From contig CAZLGG010000040.1 in NCBI GenBank assembly GCA_964559135.1, forward strand, positions 1 to 33,128: 33,128 nt of DNA. Reading direction: 5' to 3'. The stretch comes from DRQF01 sp964559135. Lineage in GTDB: Bacteria > Planctomycetota > GCA-002687715 > DRQF01. The notes beneath the pieces are model-generated. The model did no database searches, was not told the origin of the DNA, and saw nothing but the letters and a program-made list of their open reading frames with translations. Shown piece by piece: positions 8,830 through 16,809 of this stretch. The position numbers and the translations under genes are program-made. Within the stretch, counting starts at the first letter, position 1. Each line of letters begins with the position of its first letter.

Positions 8830-9612
8830 TCACAAACATTCGCCATGGTTCGTCCGCGAATCCGGTCTCTCGGGGCGTCCACCTCGCGTCCGCCTGGACG
8901 CCTCGATCGCGGCGACGACTAACCCCAGCAAGGCCTCTTCCTCGCCCCGATAGAAATGGTCGTGATTTCCACGGATGATCTGCTTGGGGTCCTCGATCGA
9001 CCGATACACGTCGTCGAAGACCTCTTGATGAAAGACAAAATCCTTCGTTCCACTGATGAACACCTTCGGCGCGGAAACCGGCTTCAGGACGCCGTAGTCG
9101 TACCGCTCGATCCATGGCATCGCCACGGCCGTCACCGAGTTCAATGCGTGCCCTTCCGCTTCCAACTCCGAAGCCAGTAACAATCCGACCAGACCTCCGA
9201 AGGAATAGCCCACGACGTGCCGTTGATGGGTGTGATTCGAACATCCCGCGGCTTGCCGAAGATAGGACCAGGCGACACGCGCGGCGGCTTTCGGAAGTCC
9301 CCAAGCCTGATCGCTCTCGATTCGATGCCAAAAATCGAAGCTGGACTCCTTCATCCCGCGATAAAGGCTCCCACCGATGCCTGGAAAGTTGAATCGAAGG
9401 GTGCAGTACCCGTGGAGGACGAGATGGTCGGCGAGATATCGCACGACATTGTTGTCCATGTTTCCCGCGAAGTTGGGATGCGGCGGGATGATCAGCACCT
9501 CGCCCTTGGCGGGGTGGTCGTCCGAGTATCCGAGGACCCCCTCCAAGCCGTAGACGGAGCCTGGAATGAACACCCGCTCTCGGATGATGCTTGGGGGCTC
9601 AGTAAAGTCCAA
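8830..9612 (-). CDS. Alpha/beta hydrolase (COG2945-like)
   Basis: A 260-residue serine hydrolase without a signal peptide. Landmarks are PHPNFAGNMDNNVV (45-58) and TLRFNFPGIGGS (71-82), which resemble the HPHPxxGGxMxNxVV and LRFNFRGVGxS blocks of COG2945 proteins. The nucleophile elbow is GYSFGG (Ser137), with likely Asp191 (GTKDFV) and His217 or His219 (NHDHF) completing the triad. Substrate is unknown; relatives are esterases or acyl-transfer enzymes. The start is a TTG at 9612 supported by GGGAGG seven bases upstream, and no ATG exists before the conserved core. The gene overlaps the end of the adenylating-protein gene by 14 bases, strong evidence for translational coupling. By analogy it could play the LuxD-like part (acyl release or transfer) in the block. 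Confidence 0.82.
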   Translation of the reverse strand: MDFTEPPSIIRERVFIPGSVYGLEGVLGYSDDHPAKGEVLIIPPHPNFAGNMDNNVVRYLADHLVLHGYCTLRFNFPGIGGSLYRGMKESSFDFWHRIESDQAWGLPKAAARVAWSYLRQAAGCSNHTHQRHVVGYSFGGLVGLLLASELEAEGHALNSVTAVAMPWIERYDYGVLKPVSAPKVFISGTKDFVFHQEVFDDVYRSIEDPKQIIRGNHDHFYRGEEEALLGLVVAAIEASRRTRGGRPERPDSRTNHGECL

Positions 9613-10684
9613 CGGAAACCTCCCGCCGCTCCTCGACAGGTTGCGGCGACGTGAGCCCCTCCTTCGTGAATCCGTGTTCTCGCTGAATCCTCCCCGGCGC
9701 CGCCCTCACCGCCTCATCCCTTTCGATCATGTTGAGGATCAGAAAACTCTCGTCGAGCCGGGAAAAAACGACCTGTCCCGGCTCTGCCTTCGGCGCAGGG
9801 GTCAACAATCGCTCCTCCTCGGTGCTCGCCGGATCCTGCACGATGAGCCTGAAGCTCAAGCGCTCCCCCCAGGGGTAGTAGCTCAAGGGATCACCTGGAT
9901 CGGCGTCGATCTCGGGACACATTCCGCAAAGAGTGTTCCCATAGCCCGACAGAAACACCGCATTGGGGAATTCATGCGCCAGGGTCCGGTGAGCGGAGGC
10001 TGACAAGGACATTCCTCCCAGGTGAATGCCGCGGATGGCCGATCGCGCCACGGGCCTCATGTGCTCGGCGAGGCGCAACAGAACGACCGGCGTACTGAAG
10101 AGTACCCCCACGTTCTGCTGGTGCAGGATCCGCAGAGAGTGTTCGACGATGTGATCCGAGTATCTGCGATAACTCATGGACTCGGGGTCGAACTTCTTCA
10201 CCCACCGAGGATCGAAGTCGACGGTGAGCGGATCCGGAGAACCCAGGGCCCAGGCACATGCGCGAGCCGCCTTCCCGATGATATGCGGGCCGCTCGGCCC
10301 GATGTAGAGCCACAAGATGTCCCTCGGAAACCTCTTGGCCCGCGCGGCTCGGACGAACGGCTCCACGAAGGCCTCTTTGAACTCGTTGATACGATAGATG
10401 GTCGTCTTGGGAGACCCGAGAGTACCGCCTGTTTCGCCGAAAACCCATCTCTCCTCAGAGCTGCGAAGCCAAAGACTGCGAGGGACGAAATCCTCGATGG
10501 GGCGTTGGGCCAGCGCGGCGCCGTCCATCGGCCCGAAGAGAAGGAGATCCTCTCGGCACCGGATGTCTCTCAACGGTTGAAGTCCCAACTCGCGCGCTTT
10601 GTCCATCCAGTAGGGGGTCCCCCCCCGCGAGTTGAAATGCCGTTCCAACACACGATTCAGATGTTCGTCTCGAATCGGTCTCAT
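9599..10684 (-). CDS. ANL-superfamily adenylating protein (LuxE/PaaK-like), compact
   Basis: A 361-residue protein. GETGGTLGSPK (83-93) matches the phosphate-binding loop of adenylate-forming enzymes, usually SSGTTGxPK, and SGYGNTLCGM (246-255) occupies the place of the YGxTE motif, with Asn where many members have other residues and no typical following glutamate. The small C-terminal lid domain of full ANL ligases appears shortened. These traits recall phenylacetate-CoA ligase (PaaK) and LuxE acyl-protein synthetases, which activate a carboxylic acid as an acyl-adenylate. The ATG at 10684 has GGGAG five bases upstream; a GTG four codons earlier is weaker. It overlaps the downstream hydrolase by 14 bases and lies 79 bases after the reductase gene. 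Substrate is unknown; an acyl acid or thioester partner is an inference. Confidence 0.7.
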   Translation of the reverse strand: MRPIRDEHLNRVLERHFNSRGGTPYWMDKARELGLQPLRDIRCREDLLLFGPMDGAALAQRPIEDFVPRSLWLRSSEERWVFGETGGTLGSPKTTIYRINEFKEAFVEPFVRAARAKRFPRDILWLYIGPSGPHIIGKAARACAWALGSPDPLTVDFDPRWVKKFDPESMSYRRYSDHIVEHSLRILHQQNVGVLFSTPVVLLRLAEHMRPVARSAIRGIHLGGMSLSASAHRTLAHEFPNAVFLSGYGNTLCGMCPEIDADPGDPLSYYPWGERLSFRLIVQDPASTEEERLLTPAPKAEPGQVVFSRLDESFLILNMIERDEAVRAAPGRIQREHGFTKEGLTSPQPVEERREVSVGLY

Positions 10685-10763
10685 GATTTCTCCCACCGAG
10701 CAGTCAGAGGAGCTTCTTCCCTTTCACGGACAAAAAATTTCTTCGACGACAGCACGGAGCCGC

Positions 10764-12296
10764 CTACCTGGGCCGCGAGAATGATGTCCCTCGTTTCTCG
10801 ACGTAGGGGTGGCGCCTGAAGAACTCGGCGAGCGCAAAGGCCACCATGAGTCCCTTCTCGACATCGCCCGTGATTTCGATCTCACGATTGAAGAACGCCT
10901 CTTGCGGAGCCACCGTGGCGCGGGTGATCTCCTGGAATGTCTTGCTACTCAAAGTGTAGGCGCATTCCGGTCGTGGATGGTCCTTCGAGATCGATGTCAG
11001 GACTCCGCCTTCGATCGTCATGACTCGACTCGCAAGTCTGTGGTCACTGATCCTGATCTCGATGACGGCGTCGAGCGTTCTCAGATTCTCGATCAGCCGC
11101 TTGTTGATCTTCTCCTTCAGAAACTCGGAGTAATAGGTCTCACAATAACTCACCGTGTCGGACGAGGCGGGAACGGCATTCCTGCCGTCACTCATCCTCC
11201 CCCAACGATCTCCTCGGGCCCCGTCGATCATCTTTCGGAAGAACGGACTCTCCATCGGAGGGCAGCTGGAACGGTAGTCCGGCAGGGCGGAGCACGTGTT
11301 TCGCAGCGAGAACTCAGGTTCTCCCTGGAGGTAGTCGCCGAAGAGTTCGAGGATTCCCGCCAGGAGCTTCTCCTGCCTCGATGGGTCTCGTCCGTCGAGA
11401 CTCTCCACCAAGCGGAACCTCATCGGATAGATCCTCTCGAGGGCCCTCAAGAGGCTTTCGATCGTGCAGGGTGTCGGATGACAGATGTGGAACCACTTTT
11501 CGATCGACTCCGGCTGCTGGGCAATTCTCCAGATTGCCTTGGCGGCGTGGTCGACGGGAATCAAGTTCAGCGTGTCTTGACGCGCGAGGGCCAACCGAAT
11601 CGGCTCACGCCTGCGCCCGCCCGCCCGCTTACGAATCTCATCCAGCGCACGAAGAAAGACGTAGAAGTTACGATACTTCGCGCTGCGACCAGTGCGCGAG
11701 CTTCCTACAAGGATGGATGGTCTGTAGATGACAAAGGAGACGGATGCGGCCCGGCACTCACGGAGGACGAATCGCTCGGCCCGTATCTTGGAGCGTTCAT
11801 AGGAGTTGCGGCAATCCTCCTCCGTCGTCGGGTTGTGTTCGAACGCCACACCTTCCGAGATGGGAGCGACGTAGGCGGTGCTGACATGATGAAGAGTTGC
11901 GCCGACTTCCCGAGCGGATTCGAAGGCGCGACGTGTCGTGTCGACGTTGGATCGCTGGTGGCGGTCCTGCGACGAATCCACGAAATCGGTATGGCCGGCT
12001 GCATGGAAAACATCGGAGACATTCTCGAGGATGACGCGGTAGGCGCTGGGGCTCAATCCAAATCGCGGTAGAGCAGCATCGCCCTCCACGATACGAAGCC
12101 TCCTGATGGCGTCCCGGGAGAGATCTTCTCCCGCGATGCGACTCCACGCGCGCGTCACACGTTCGCGAATGCCGACGCCGGGAACGCTGCGGACAAGGAC
12201 CCGCAACTCGCGACCGCATGATAGCGCTTGCAGTCCGAGCTGACTGCCCAAGAGCCCGGTCGCGCCGGTCAAGAAAACGGCACCCTGCTTCTTCAA
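10764..12296 (-). CDS. SDR thioester-reductase-like protein fused to an SCP2-like domain
   Basis: A 510-residue cytoplasmic protein. The N-terminal two thirds is an extended short-chain dehydrogenase of the NAD-binding-4 / thioester-reductase type: nucleotide loop TGATGLLGS (10-18), HVSTAYV with catalytic Ser139 or Thr140, and NSYERSK with Tyr166 and Lys170. Such domains reduce acyl thioesters to aldehydes or alcohols with NADPH. From about residue 395 to 495 the sequence (LSSKTFQEITRATVAPQ, then EITGDVEKGLMVAFALAEFF) looks like an SCP2 lipid-binding domain, so the protein may bind the lipid it reduces. The start is TTG at 12296, with AGAGGA about eleven bases upstream; no ATG lies before the Rossmann loop. 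It is first in the block. The SCP2 assignment is pattern-based and less certain than the SDR. Confidence 0.8.
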   Translation of the reverse strand: MKKQGAVFLTGATGLLGSQLGLQALSCGRELRVLVRSVPGVGIRERVTRAWSRIAGEDLSRDAIRRLRIVEGDAALPRFGLSPSAYRVILENVSDVFHAAGHTDFVDSSQDRHQRSNVDTTRRAFESAREVGATLHHVSTAYVAPISEGVAFEHNPTTEEDCRNSYERSKIRAERFVLRECRAASVSFVIYRPSILVGSSRTGRSAKYRNFYVFLRALDEIRKRAGGRRREPIRLALARQDTLNLIPVDHAAKAIWRIAQQPESIEKWFHICHPTPCTIESLLRALERIYPMRFRLVESLDGRDPSRQEKLLAGILELFGDYLQGEPEFSLRNTCSALPDYRSSCPPMESPFFRKMIDGARGDRWGRMSDGRNAVPASSDTVSYCETYYSEFLKEKINKRLIENLRTLDAVIEIRISDHRLASRVMTIEGGVLTSISKDHPRPECAYTLSSKTFQEITRATVAPQEAFFNREIEITGDVEKGLMVAFALAEFFRRHPYVEKRGTSFSRPR

Positions 12297-12694
12297 TGCT
12301 TTGGTGTTCCTCTCTACCGACTTCCCATCCCACGGGACGCCGCGGAAGACACGAGAGACTCGACATCTTCCATGTCCCGTCCCAGGCAGGCGTGAGGCGG
12401 ATCACGGCGTGCGCGAACCGTCCACAGTCGGTGAATCGAGTTGAATTGGGGGGGTGTGTGTGAGGGGCTGGATCAGGAGTAGGAATACTGGTGTTCGAGG
12501 TGACGGCGTCGATTCCCGGAGACGTCAGGTGACTCGCACGACTTCTGCATCACACATCCCATCGCATTCGGTGAGGCGACCGGAAAACGGTAGCACCGAA
12601 GGGAGATCATCTCCAAGGCGAATCGCCCGAAGAAACGAGGTCGACCGTGGAGGGCAGGAAACAAGGGGGACCGAACGTCCCCCGGGGCCAAGGA
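12297..12694. other. Intergenic region between rplI and the acyl/radical SAM block
   Basis: About 400 bases with no convincing gene on either strand; the short open frames have no recognisable start signals or family features. The rplI-proximal end carries a terminator-like hairpin (12657-12683). The rest must hold the promoter for the downstream block, but I see no promoter boxes that I would defend. Confidence 0.5.
12657..12683 (-). terminator. Probable intrinsic terminator after rplI
   Basis: On the minus strand a 7-bp stem GGGGGAC/GTCCCCC with a five-base loop is followed by TTGTTTCC. It begins 11 bases after the rplI stop. The stem is strong but the T-tract is interrupted, so termination may be partial. 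It would close the ribosomal protein operon and separate it from the next block. Confidence 0.6.
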
Positions 12695-13288
12695 TCAGGC
12701 TTCGGCGGGCTTGACGGGCTCGCCTTCGGCCTCCTCGGAGGCGGATTCGACGACTTCACCCTCCTCCTCGGAGCCCTCGCTCGCTTCCGCGGCGGCCGCA
12801 GCTTCGGCGGCCGCCTGGGCCTCTTCCAATTCTTCCTCGGTGGCCTCGGCGGAGACCACGAGAGGGAGCTCGACTTCCACTTCCGAATGGAGGCGGACGG
12901 CGCACAGGTATTCACCGATGCGCTTGAAATGACTGCCCAGAATCACCTGCTGGGGACGGATCTCCGTTCCGAGGACCTCCGCCAGGGTGTCGGCCACGAT
13001 TTGCTCGGTCACCGAGCCGAAGAGCATGCCGGCTTCGTTGGCCTTCATTTCGACTTGGAGAGTCACACCATCCAGTTTCTCGGCAATGAGACGCGAGGAC
13101 TCGATGTTGGACTTCTCGCGCAACAGGTAGGTCTCCCGTTCCTTGCGGAGCCGCTGTATGTTGCCCTCGGTGGGCTTCATGGCGAGCTTCTTGGGCAACA
13201 GGTAGTTGCGAGCGTAGCCGTCCTTCACTTCGACGACTTCACCCGTTTTTCCCAATCCTCGGATGTTCTCGCTGAGCACGAGTTTCAT
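12695..13288 (-). CDS. rplI: 50S ribosomal protein bL9 with acidic C-terminal extension
   Basis: A 197-residue bL9, which spans two domains of the large ribosomal subunit near the L1 stalk. The diagnostic N-terminus is LSENIRGLGKTGEVVEVKDG, followed by YARNYLLPKKLA and a long linker helix (about residues 45-75), then the C-terminal domain to about residue 147. The family is usually near 150 residues; the last 50 here are almost only Ala, Glu and Ser with a few Pro, a disordered acidic tail. The ATG at 13288 has GAGGAG six bases upstream. It lies 28 bases after rpsR in the usual rpsF-rpsR-rplI order and a probable terminator follows. Confidence 0.95.
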   Translation of the reverse strand: MKLVLSENIRGLGKTGEVVEVKDGYARNYLLPKKLAMKPTEGNIQRLRKERETYLLREKSNIESSRLIAEKLDGVTLQVEMKANEAGMLFGSVTEQIVADTLAEVLGTEIRPQQVILGSHFKRIGEYLCAVRLHSEVEVELPLVVSAEATEEELEEAQAAAEAAAAAEASEGSEEEGEVVESASEEAEGEPVKPAEA

Positions 13289-13316
13289 AGGTCGCTCCTC
13301 GACTGTCTTGGGGGCT

Positions 13317-13604
13317 TCAGCCCACGTAGGGCAACAGGCCCATGTAACGCGCCCGCTTGATGGCGATCTTCACCTGCCGCTGGCACTGAGCACAGTAGCC
13401 CGAACGTTTGCGGGAGAACATTTTCCCTTGGACGGTCATGCACTTCTGGAGGGGCTCCAGGAACTTGTAATCGATGAGCCGGCACTTCTCGTTGGCGCCG
13501 GTCACCAGATCCTCCTGGCTACGGCAACAGTTGGTGCCCCGCCTCTCGGTGAACTTGCGAAACTTGTTTTTTCTCTTCCGAATCTGTGCGGCTCGACTGG
13601 CCAT
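13317..13604 (-). CDS. rpsR: 30S ribosomal protein bS18
   Basis: A 95-residue small-subunit protein that binds 16S rRNA as a pair with bS6. The conserved core is IDYKFLEPLQK, then GKMFSRKRSGYCAQCQRQVKIAIKRARYMGLLPYV. Cysteines at NCCRSQ, EKCRL and YCAQC suggest the zinc-binding (C+) form of bS18. The ATG at 13604 has AAGGAG about eight bases upstream. The gene lies 32 bases after rpsF. Many bacteria place ssb between rpsF and rpsR; here there is none. Confidence 0.95.
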   Translation of the reverse strand: MASRAAQIRKRKNKFRKFTERRGTNCCRSQEDLVTGANEKCRLIDYKFLEPLQKCMTVQGKMFSRKRSGYCAQCQRQVKIAIKRARYMGLLPYVG

Positions 13605-13636
13605 ATCGAATCTCCTTCAAACGGCAAAAGCCGCGT

Positions 13637-14149
13637 TCAACCTTCGCTGCCCTTGTCGTCGCTTCCACCTTCGCCCTCGGGAGTCGCCGGAACATCCGCC
13701 ACGGGTGCCGCTGCCGCGGGAGCCGCCGCCACAGGCTGCTGGCGGGGCGCCGGCCGACGATCGCGGGAGTCGGATCGGCGACCCGGACGGTCCCGGAAAT
13801 CTCTCGTCCCGAATTCCGTCTCCAATTCGGTGGCCGTCATGAAGGGCGGAAACACATTGCCCAGACGAATGATCAAGGAGCGAGAGATATTCTCGCTCAG
13901 CTTTACGTCACCGTGGACCTCACGGATGGTTTCGATGGGCGCCTCGAAATGAGCCATGATATAGGTCCCCCGCTTTTGGCGGTTGATCTCATAGGCCAGC
14001 TTGCGCTCGTCCCAACGACCGATCTGGACCACCTTGGCACCGTGCTTTTCGAGAATCGCCGTGATCTCGTCGATCCCACGCTGGGGCTCGTTCTTCAGGC
14101 GACCATGATCCAAGAGGAACATGCCTTCGTATTTATTCAAGACCTTCAC
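13637..14149 (-). CDS. rpsF: 30S ribosomal protein bS6 with low-complexity tail
   Basis: A 170-residue bS6. The ferredoxin-like core (residues 1-105) begins NKYEGMFLLDHGR and contains WDERKLAYEINRQKRGTYI, typical of the family. After residue 120 comes an Arg/Asp-rich patch and then an Ala/Pro/Val stretch ending in Gly, Asp and Glu, making the protein longer than the common 95-130 residues. The start is a GTG at 14149 whose bases overlap the pth stop (GTGA), so translation is probably coupled to pth. bS6 binds 16S rRNA with bS18, encoded next. Confidence 0.93.
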   Translation of the reverse strand: MKVLNKYEGMFLLDHGRLKNEPQRGIDEITAILEKHGAKVVQIGRWDERKLAYEINRQKRGTYIMAHFEAPIETIREVHGDVKLSENISRSLIIRLGNVFPPFMTATELETEFGTRDFRDRPGRRSDSRDRRPAPRQQPVAAAPAAAAPVADVPATPEGEGGSDDKGSEG

Positions 14150-14745
14150 TCCCGTCTTTCGCTCGCCCGGTCCCCCTGGGAGGCGGGCATGCCGTTGTAC
14201 CGATGCTTGAGCGTCTCGAGATCCGTCCCCTCGAGAAACTCCAACACGGCTCTGGCCGCGGCCTCCACAGCCGGGGCCAAGCGTTTTTCTTCGTCGTCCG
14301 AAAACGCGCCGAGGACGTGTTCCACCAGCGTTCCTTCAGACTCCTTCACCGCTCCCACGCCGAGACGCAGTCGCGGGTATGCGACACCACCGAGGGCTCG
14401 CTCCAGATCCCGGAGGCCGTTGTGACCTCCGTGGGATCCTTTTCCCCGGATGCGGAGTCGGCCCACTTGCAAATTCACATCGTCGACACAGGCCAAGATC
14501 TGACTGATGTCGACATCAGTGACCTCGAGAAGAGCTCTCAGAGCCTCCCCCGAGCGATTCATGAAGGTGAGAGGCTTGATCAACCTCCCTCCTCCAGAGA
14601 CGGTGGCCTCCATGAAAAGAGGCGACGCCTTTCGAAACTCCACCCCGGCGTTTCGAGCCGCGGCATCCAAAACGCGAAAGCCCACGTTGTGGCGCGTTCC
14701 GGAGTATTGCATGCCTGGATTCCCAAGTCCGACAACCCAGCGCAT
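14146..14745 (-). CDS. pth: Peptidyl-tRNA hydrolase
   Basis: A 199-residue enzyme that cleaves peptidyl-tRNA released by stalled ribosomes. All the family's active-site segments are present: GLGNPG with Asn (residues 6-11), TRHNVGF with the catalytic His (17-23), TFMNRSG with Asn (60-66), CVDDVNL with Asp (85-91) and GSHGGHNGL with Asn (102-110). The length fits the usual 180-210 residues. The start is ATG at 14745, ten bases after the rplY stop, and its own stop overlaps the rpsF start. The rplY-pth pairing is widespread. Confidence 0.96.
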   Translation of the reverse strand: MRWVVGLGNPGMQYSGTRHNVGFRVLDAAARNAGVEFRKASPLFMEATVSGGGRLIKPLTFMNRSGEALRALLEVTDVDISQILACVDDVNLQVGRLRIRGKGSHGGHNGLRDLERALGGVAYPRLRLGVGAVKESEGTLVEHVLGAFSDDEEKRLAPAVEAAARAVLEFLEGTDLETLKHRYNGMPASQGDRASERRE

Positions 14746-14754
14746 GCTCTTGGT

Positions 14755-15393
14755 TCAATCCTCGCCCTCGGGGGAATTACGACCGATGAGCTCCGGCTCC
14801 GAGGGCCCTTCTTCGCCCTCTTCTTCGGTCTCGTCCTCGATGTCGCGATGGACCTTCATGTGATTGATCACGACGATGTCGTCCTCGTGACACCCATGGG
14901 GCTTGCAATTCTCCGGCATTTCGAGATCGCCGACGGTGACCGATTGCCCGATCTCCAGCTTGCTCAGGTTGATCGAGAATGCGTCCGGGATCTCGAGGGG
15001 GAGGCATTCGAGCTGAATGTCCTCCATGAGCTTCTCGACCAAACTCCCAGCGATCGAGGGAGCCGTCCCGAGGAATCGGATGGGCACGTAGACGTGGACG
15101 GGCTGATTCCGGTCGACCCGTTGTAGATCCGCGTGGAGGATCTCCGAACCGATTGCGTCGTATTGGATGTCCTTCACCAAGGCCGCCTGCGTCTTCCCCG
15201 ACAAAGTCAGATCGACGATGTGAACGCCTTGATCCAAGAGCCTTTGAATCTCGCGACCCCTTGCGGAAAGGAGTCGAACGGGACGGCCCAAGCCGTAGAG
15301 ATTCATGGGGACCACGCCCTGCTTGCGCATGCGGCGGCACGCAGCCGTCCCGGTGTGCGACCGTTCTTCCACATTGAGAGCGACACTCTTCAT
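14755..15393 (-). CDS. rplY: 50S ribosomal protein bL25 (long Ctc/TL5 form)
   Basis: A 212-residue 5S rRNA-binding protein of the two-domain Ctc type. It begins MKSVALNVEERSHTGTAACR and continues with RRMRKQGVVPMNLYGLGRPV, matching the 5S-binding domain, then has a second beta domain with VHVYVPIRFLGTAPSIAGSL and a late EIGQSVTVGDLEMPE segment. The C-terminus is acidic. Its ATG at 15393 overlaps the glmU stop as ATGA, suggesting translational coupling, and pth follows after ten bases. Confidence 0.94.
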   Translation of the reverse strand: MKSVALNVEERSHTGTAACRRMRKQGVVPMNLYGLGRPVRLLSARGREIQRLLDQGVHIVDLTLSGKTQAALVKDIQYDAIGSEILHADLQRVDRNQPVHVYVPIRFLGTAPSIAGSLVEKLMEDIQLECLPLEIPDAFSINLSKLEIGQSVTVGDLEMPENCKPHGCHEDDIVVINHMKVHRDIEDETEEEGEEGPSEPELIGRNSPEGED

Positions 15394-16739
15394 CGTCTAC
15401 TTCTCTTCTGGCCCGCTTCGCGCTTCGTCTTCGACGAGCGGGTCTTCACGCGTTTCTTTCCTCGAGGGCCCTCGTCGCTCTCCTTCCGAGCAAGCGAGCG
15501 GGCGGGAACCCCCACGACCACGTCCCCGTCGGGCACGTGGTGTTTCGACGGGACGACGGCGCCTGCGCCCACGACGGCATTCGTGCCCACGGTGACGGGG
15601 GCCACGAGAATGGCGCCGCTTCCGACGAAAGCGCCGTCCCGGATATCGGTCCGGTGTTTTTCTCGGCCATCGAAGTTGGCGGTGATCACGCCGGCGCCGA
15701 CATTGACGCCCCGACCGACGGTGACGTCGCCCAGGTAGGCAAGATGCAAAGCCAAGCTGCCGGAACCAAGGGTGGAATTCTTCACTTCCACGAAGTTGCC
15801 CACTCTGGCGCCGTCTTCGATGACCGTTCCCGCACGCAGATGGGCGAAGGGGCCGATGCTGCAGCGGGCGCCGATGCTAACACCGCCCAAAATCACGGAA
15901 AAGGGCCAGATCACCGTCCCGGGACCGATCGTAACTCCTTGTCCGATAAAGGTTGACGCCGCGTCAACCAGCTCCACGCCCTTCGCGGCCAATTCTTGGG
16001 CGATGCGGCGCTTGAGGATCGCGTGCGCGTCCAGCAGCTCCGCCGTCGTGTTGATGCCCATGGCCTCGTCGGGATCGTCCATGAGGACCGTATGGACCTT
16101 CCGGCCCTCCGAGGCCAGGTTTTTGATCACGTCCGGCAAATAGGACTCGCCGGAATCGGGGTGGCGACGAATGCGTTTCAAGCCGTCGAACAAAGCCTCG
16201 TTGCGAAAGACGTACACTCCGGCATTGACCTCGGAGATGGCCGACTGAGCCGGATCGGCCTCGCGGGCCTCGACGATTCCCGTGAACCGCCCCCGACCAT
16301 CCCGCAGGACTCGACCGAGACTCCCCGGCTCGTCGACGACGGCGGTGAGGAGACTCGCTTCGGCGCGACGTCGGCGATGCTGGGCGAGGAGCCTCTTCAG
16401 TGTGCCCGGCCGGATCAGGGGCACGTCCCCGGAAAGCACCATCACGACACCCGAACGGCCGGCGAGAAGCCTCCGAGTCCGAGCGACGGCGTGTCCCGTT
16501 CCCAGTTGGCGGCTCTGCGTCACGAAACGGACCGAGCGTCCCTTCAAAGCCGCTTTGACGGCATCTCGCCCATGGCCGACGATGACGACGATCTCCCGTG
16601 GCCCCATGGTCTCCGCCGCGTCCAGGACATGGTGGATCAAGGGCCGCCCGTGGAGCGAATGCAGAACCTTGGGAAGGTCGCTTTGCATTCGGGAGCCGCG
16701 CCCGGCGGCAAGGATGACGATATCGAGGTCAGTGGACAC
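15390..16739 (-). CDS. glmU: Bifunctional GlmU: GlcNAc-1-P uridyltransferase and GlcN-1-P acetyltransferase
   Basis: A 449-residue enzyme supplying UDP-GlcNAc for peptidoglycan and lipid A. The N-terminal pyrophosphorylase has LAAGRGSRM (10-18) and LPKVLH (22-27), QLGTGHAV (78-85) and GDVPL (104-108). The C-terminal left-handed beta-helix has hexapeptide repeats, GNFVEVK (314-320), HLAYLGD with catalytic His332, VGAGVITANFDG (347-358) and LVAPV (378-382). The last 30 residues are a Lys/Arg-rich tail of no known role. The start is GTG at 16739, placed just before DLDIVILAAG; the open frame continues upstream only by reading through a terminator and a tRNA. It feeds the same pathway as lpxC at the other end of the window. 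Confidence 0.95.
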   Translation of the reverse strand: MSTDLDIVILAAGRGSRMQSDLPKVLHSLHGRPLIHHVLDAAETMGPREIVVIVGHGRDAVKAALKGRSVRFVTQSRQLGTGHAVARTRRLLAGRSGVVMVLSGDVPLIRPGTLKRLLAQHRRRRAEASLLTAVVDEPGSLGRVLRDGRGRFTGIVEAREADPAQSAISEVNAGVYVFRNEALFDGLKRIRRHPDSGESYLPDVIKNLASEGRKVHTVLMDDPDEAMGINTTAELLDAHAILKRRIAQELAAKGVELVDAASTFIGQGVTIGPGTVIWPFSVILGGVSIGARCSIGPFAHLRAGTVIEDGARVGNFVEVKNSTLGSGSLALHLAYLGDVTVGRGVNVGAGVITANFDGREKHRTDIRDGAFVGSGAILVAPVTVGTNAVVGAGAVVPSKHHVPDGDVVVGVPARSLARKESDEGPRGKKRVKTRSSKTKREAGQKRSRR

Positions 16740-16770
16740 GGCGTGATTCCCATGAAGTCGGGGCCGATGG

Positions 16771-16799
16771 AAAAACCCCGGGCCCCGTGGAGCCCGGGG
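16771..16799 (-). terminator. Intrinsic terminator after the tRNA-Gln pair
   Basis: On the minus strand an 8-bp GC stem (CCCCGGGC/GCCCGGGG) is followed directly by TTTTT. It starts 11 bases after the tRNA-Gln(CTG) and ends only 31 bases before the glmU GTG, so glmU depends on read-through or on a promoter buried in or near this hairpin. Confidence 0.78.
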
Positions 16800-16809
16800 C
16801 TTCCCCGGA

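Noticed and set aside
8701..8882. Upstream extension of the thioredoxin-domain gene
   Set aside because: It would cross the T-arm-like hairpin, overlap the hydrolase end and place the signal segment some 60 residues inside.
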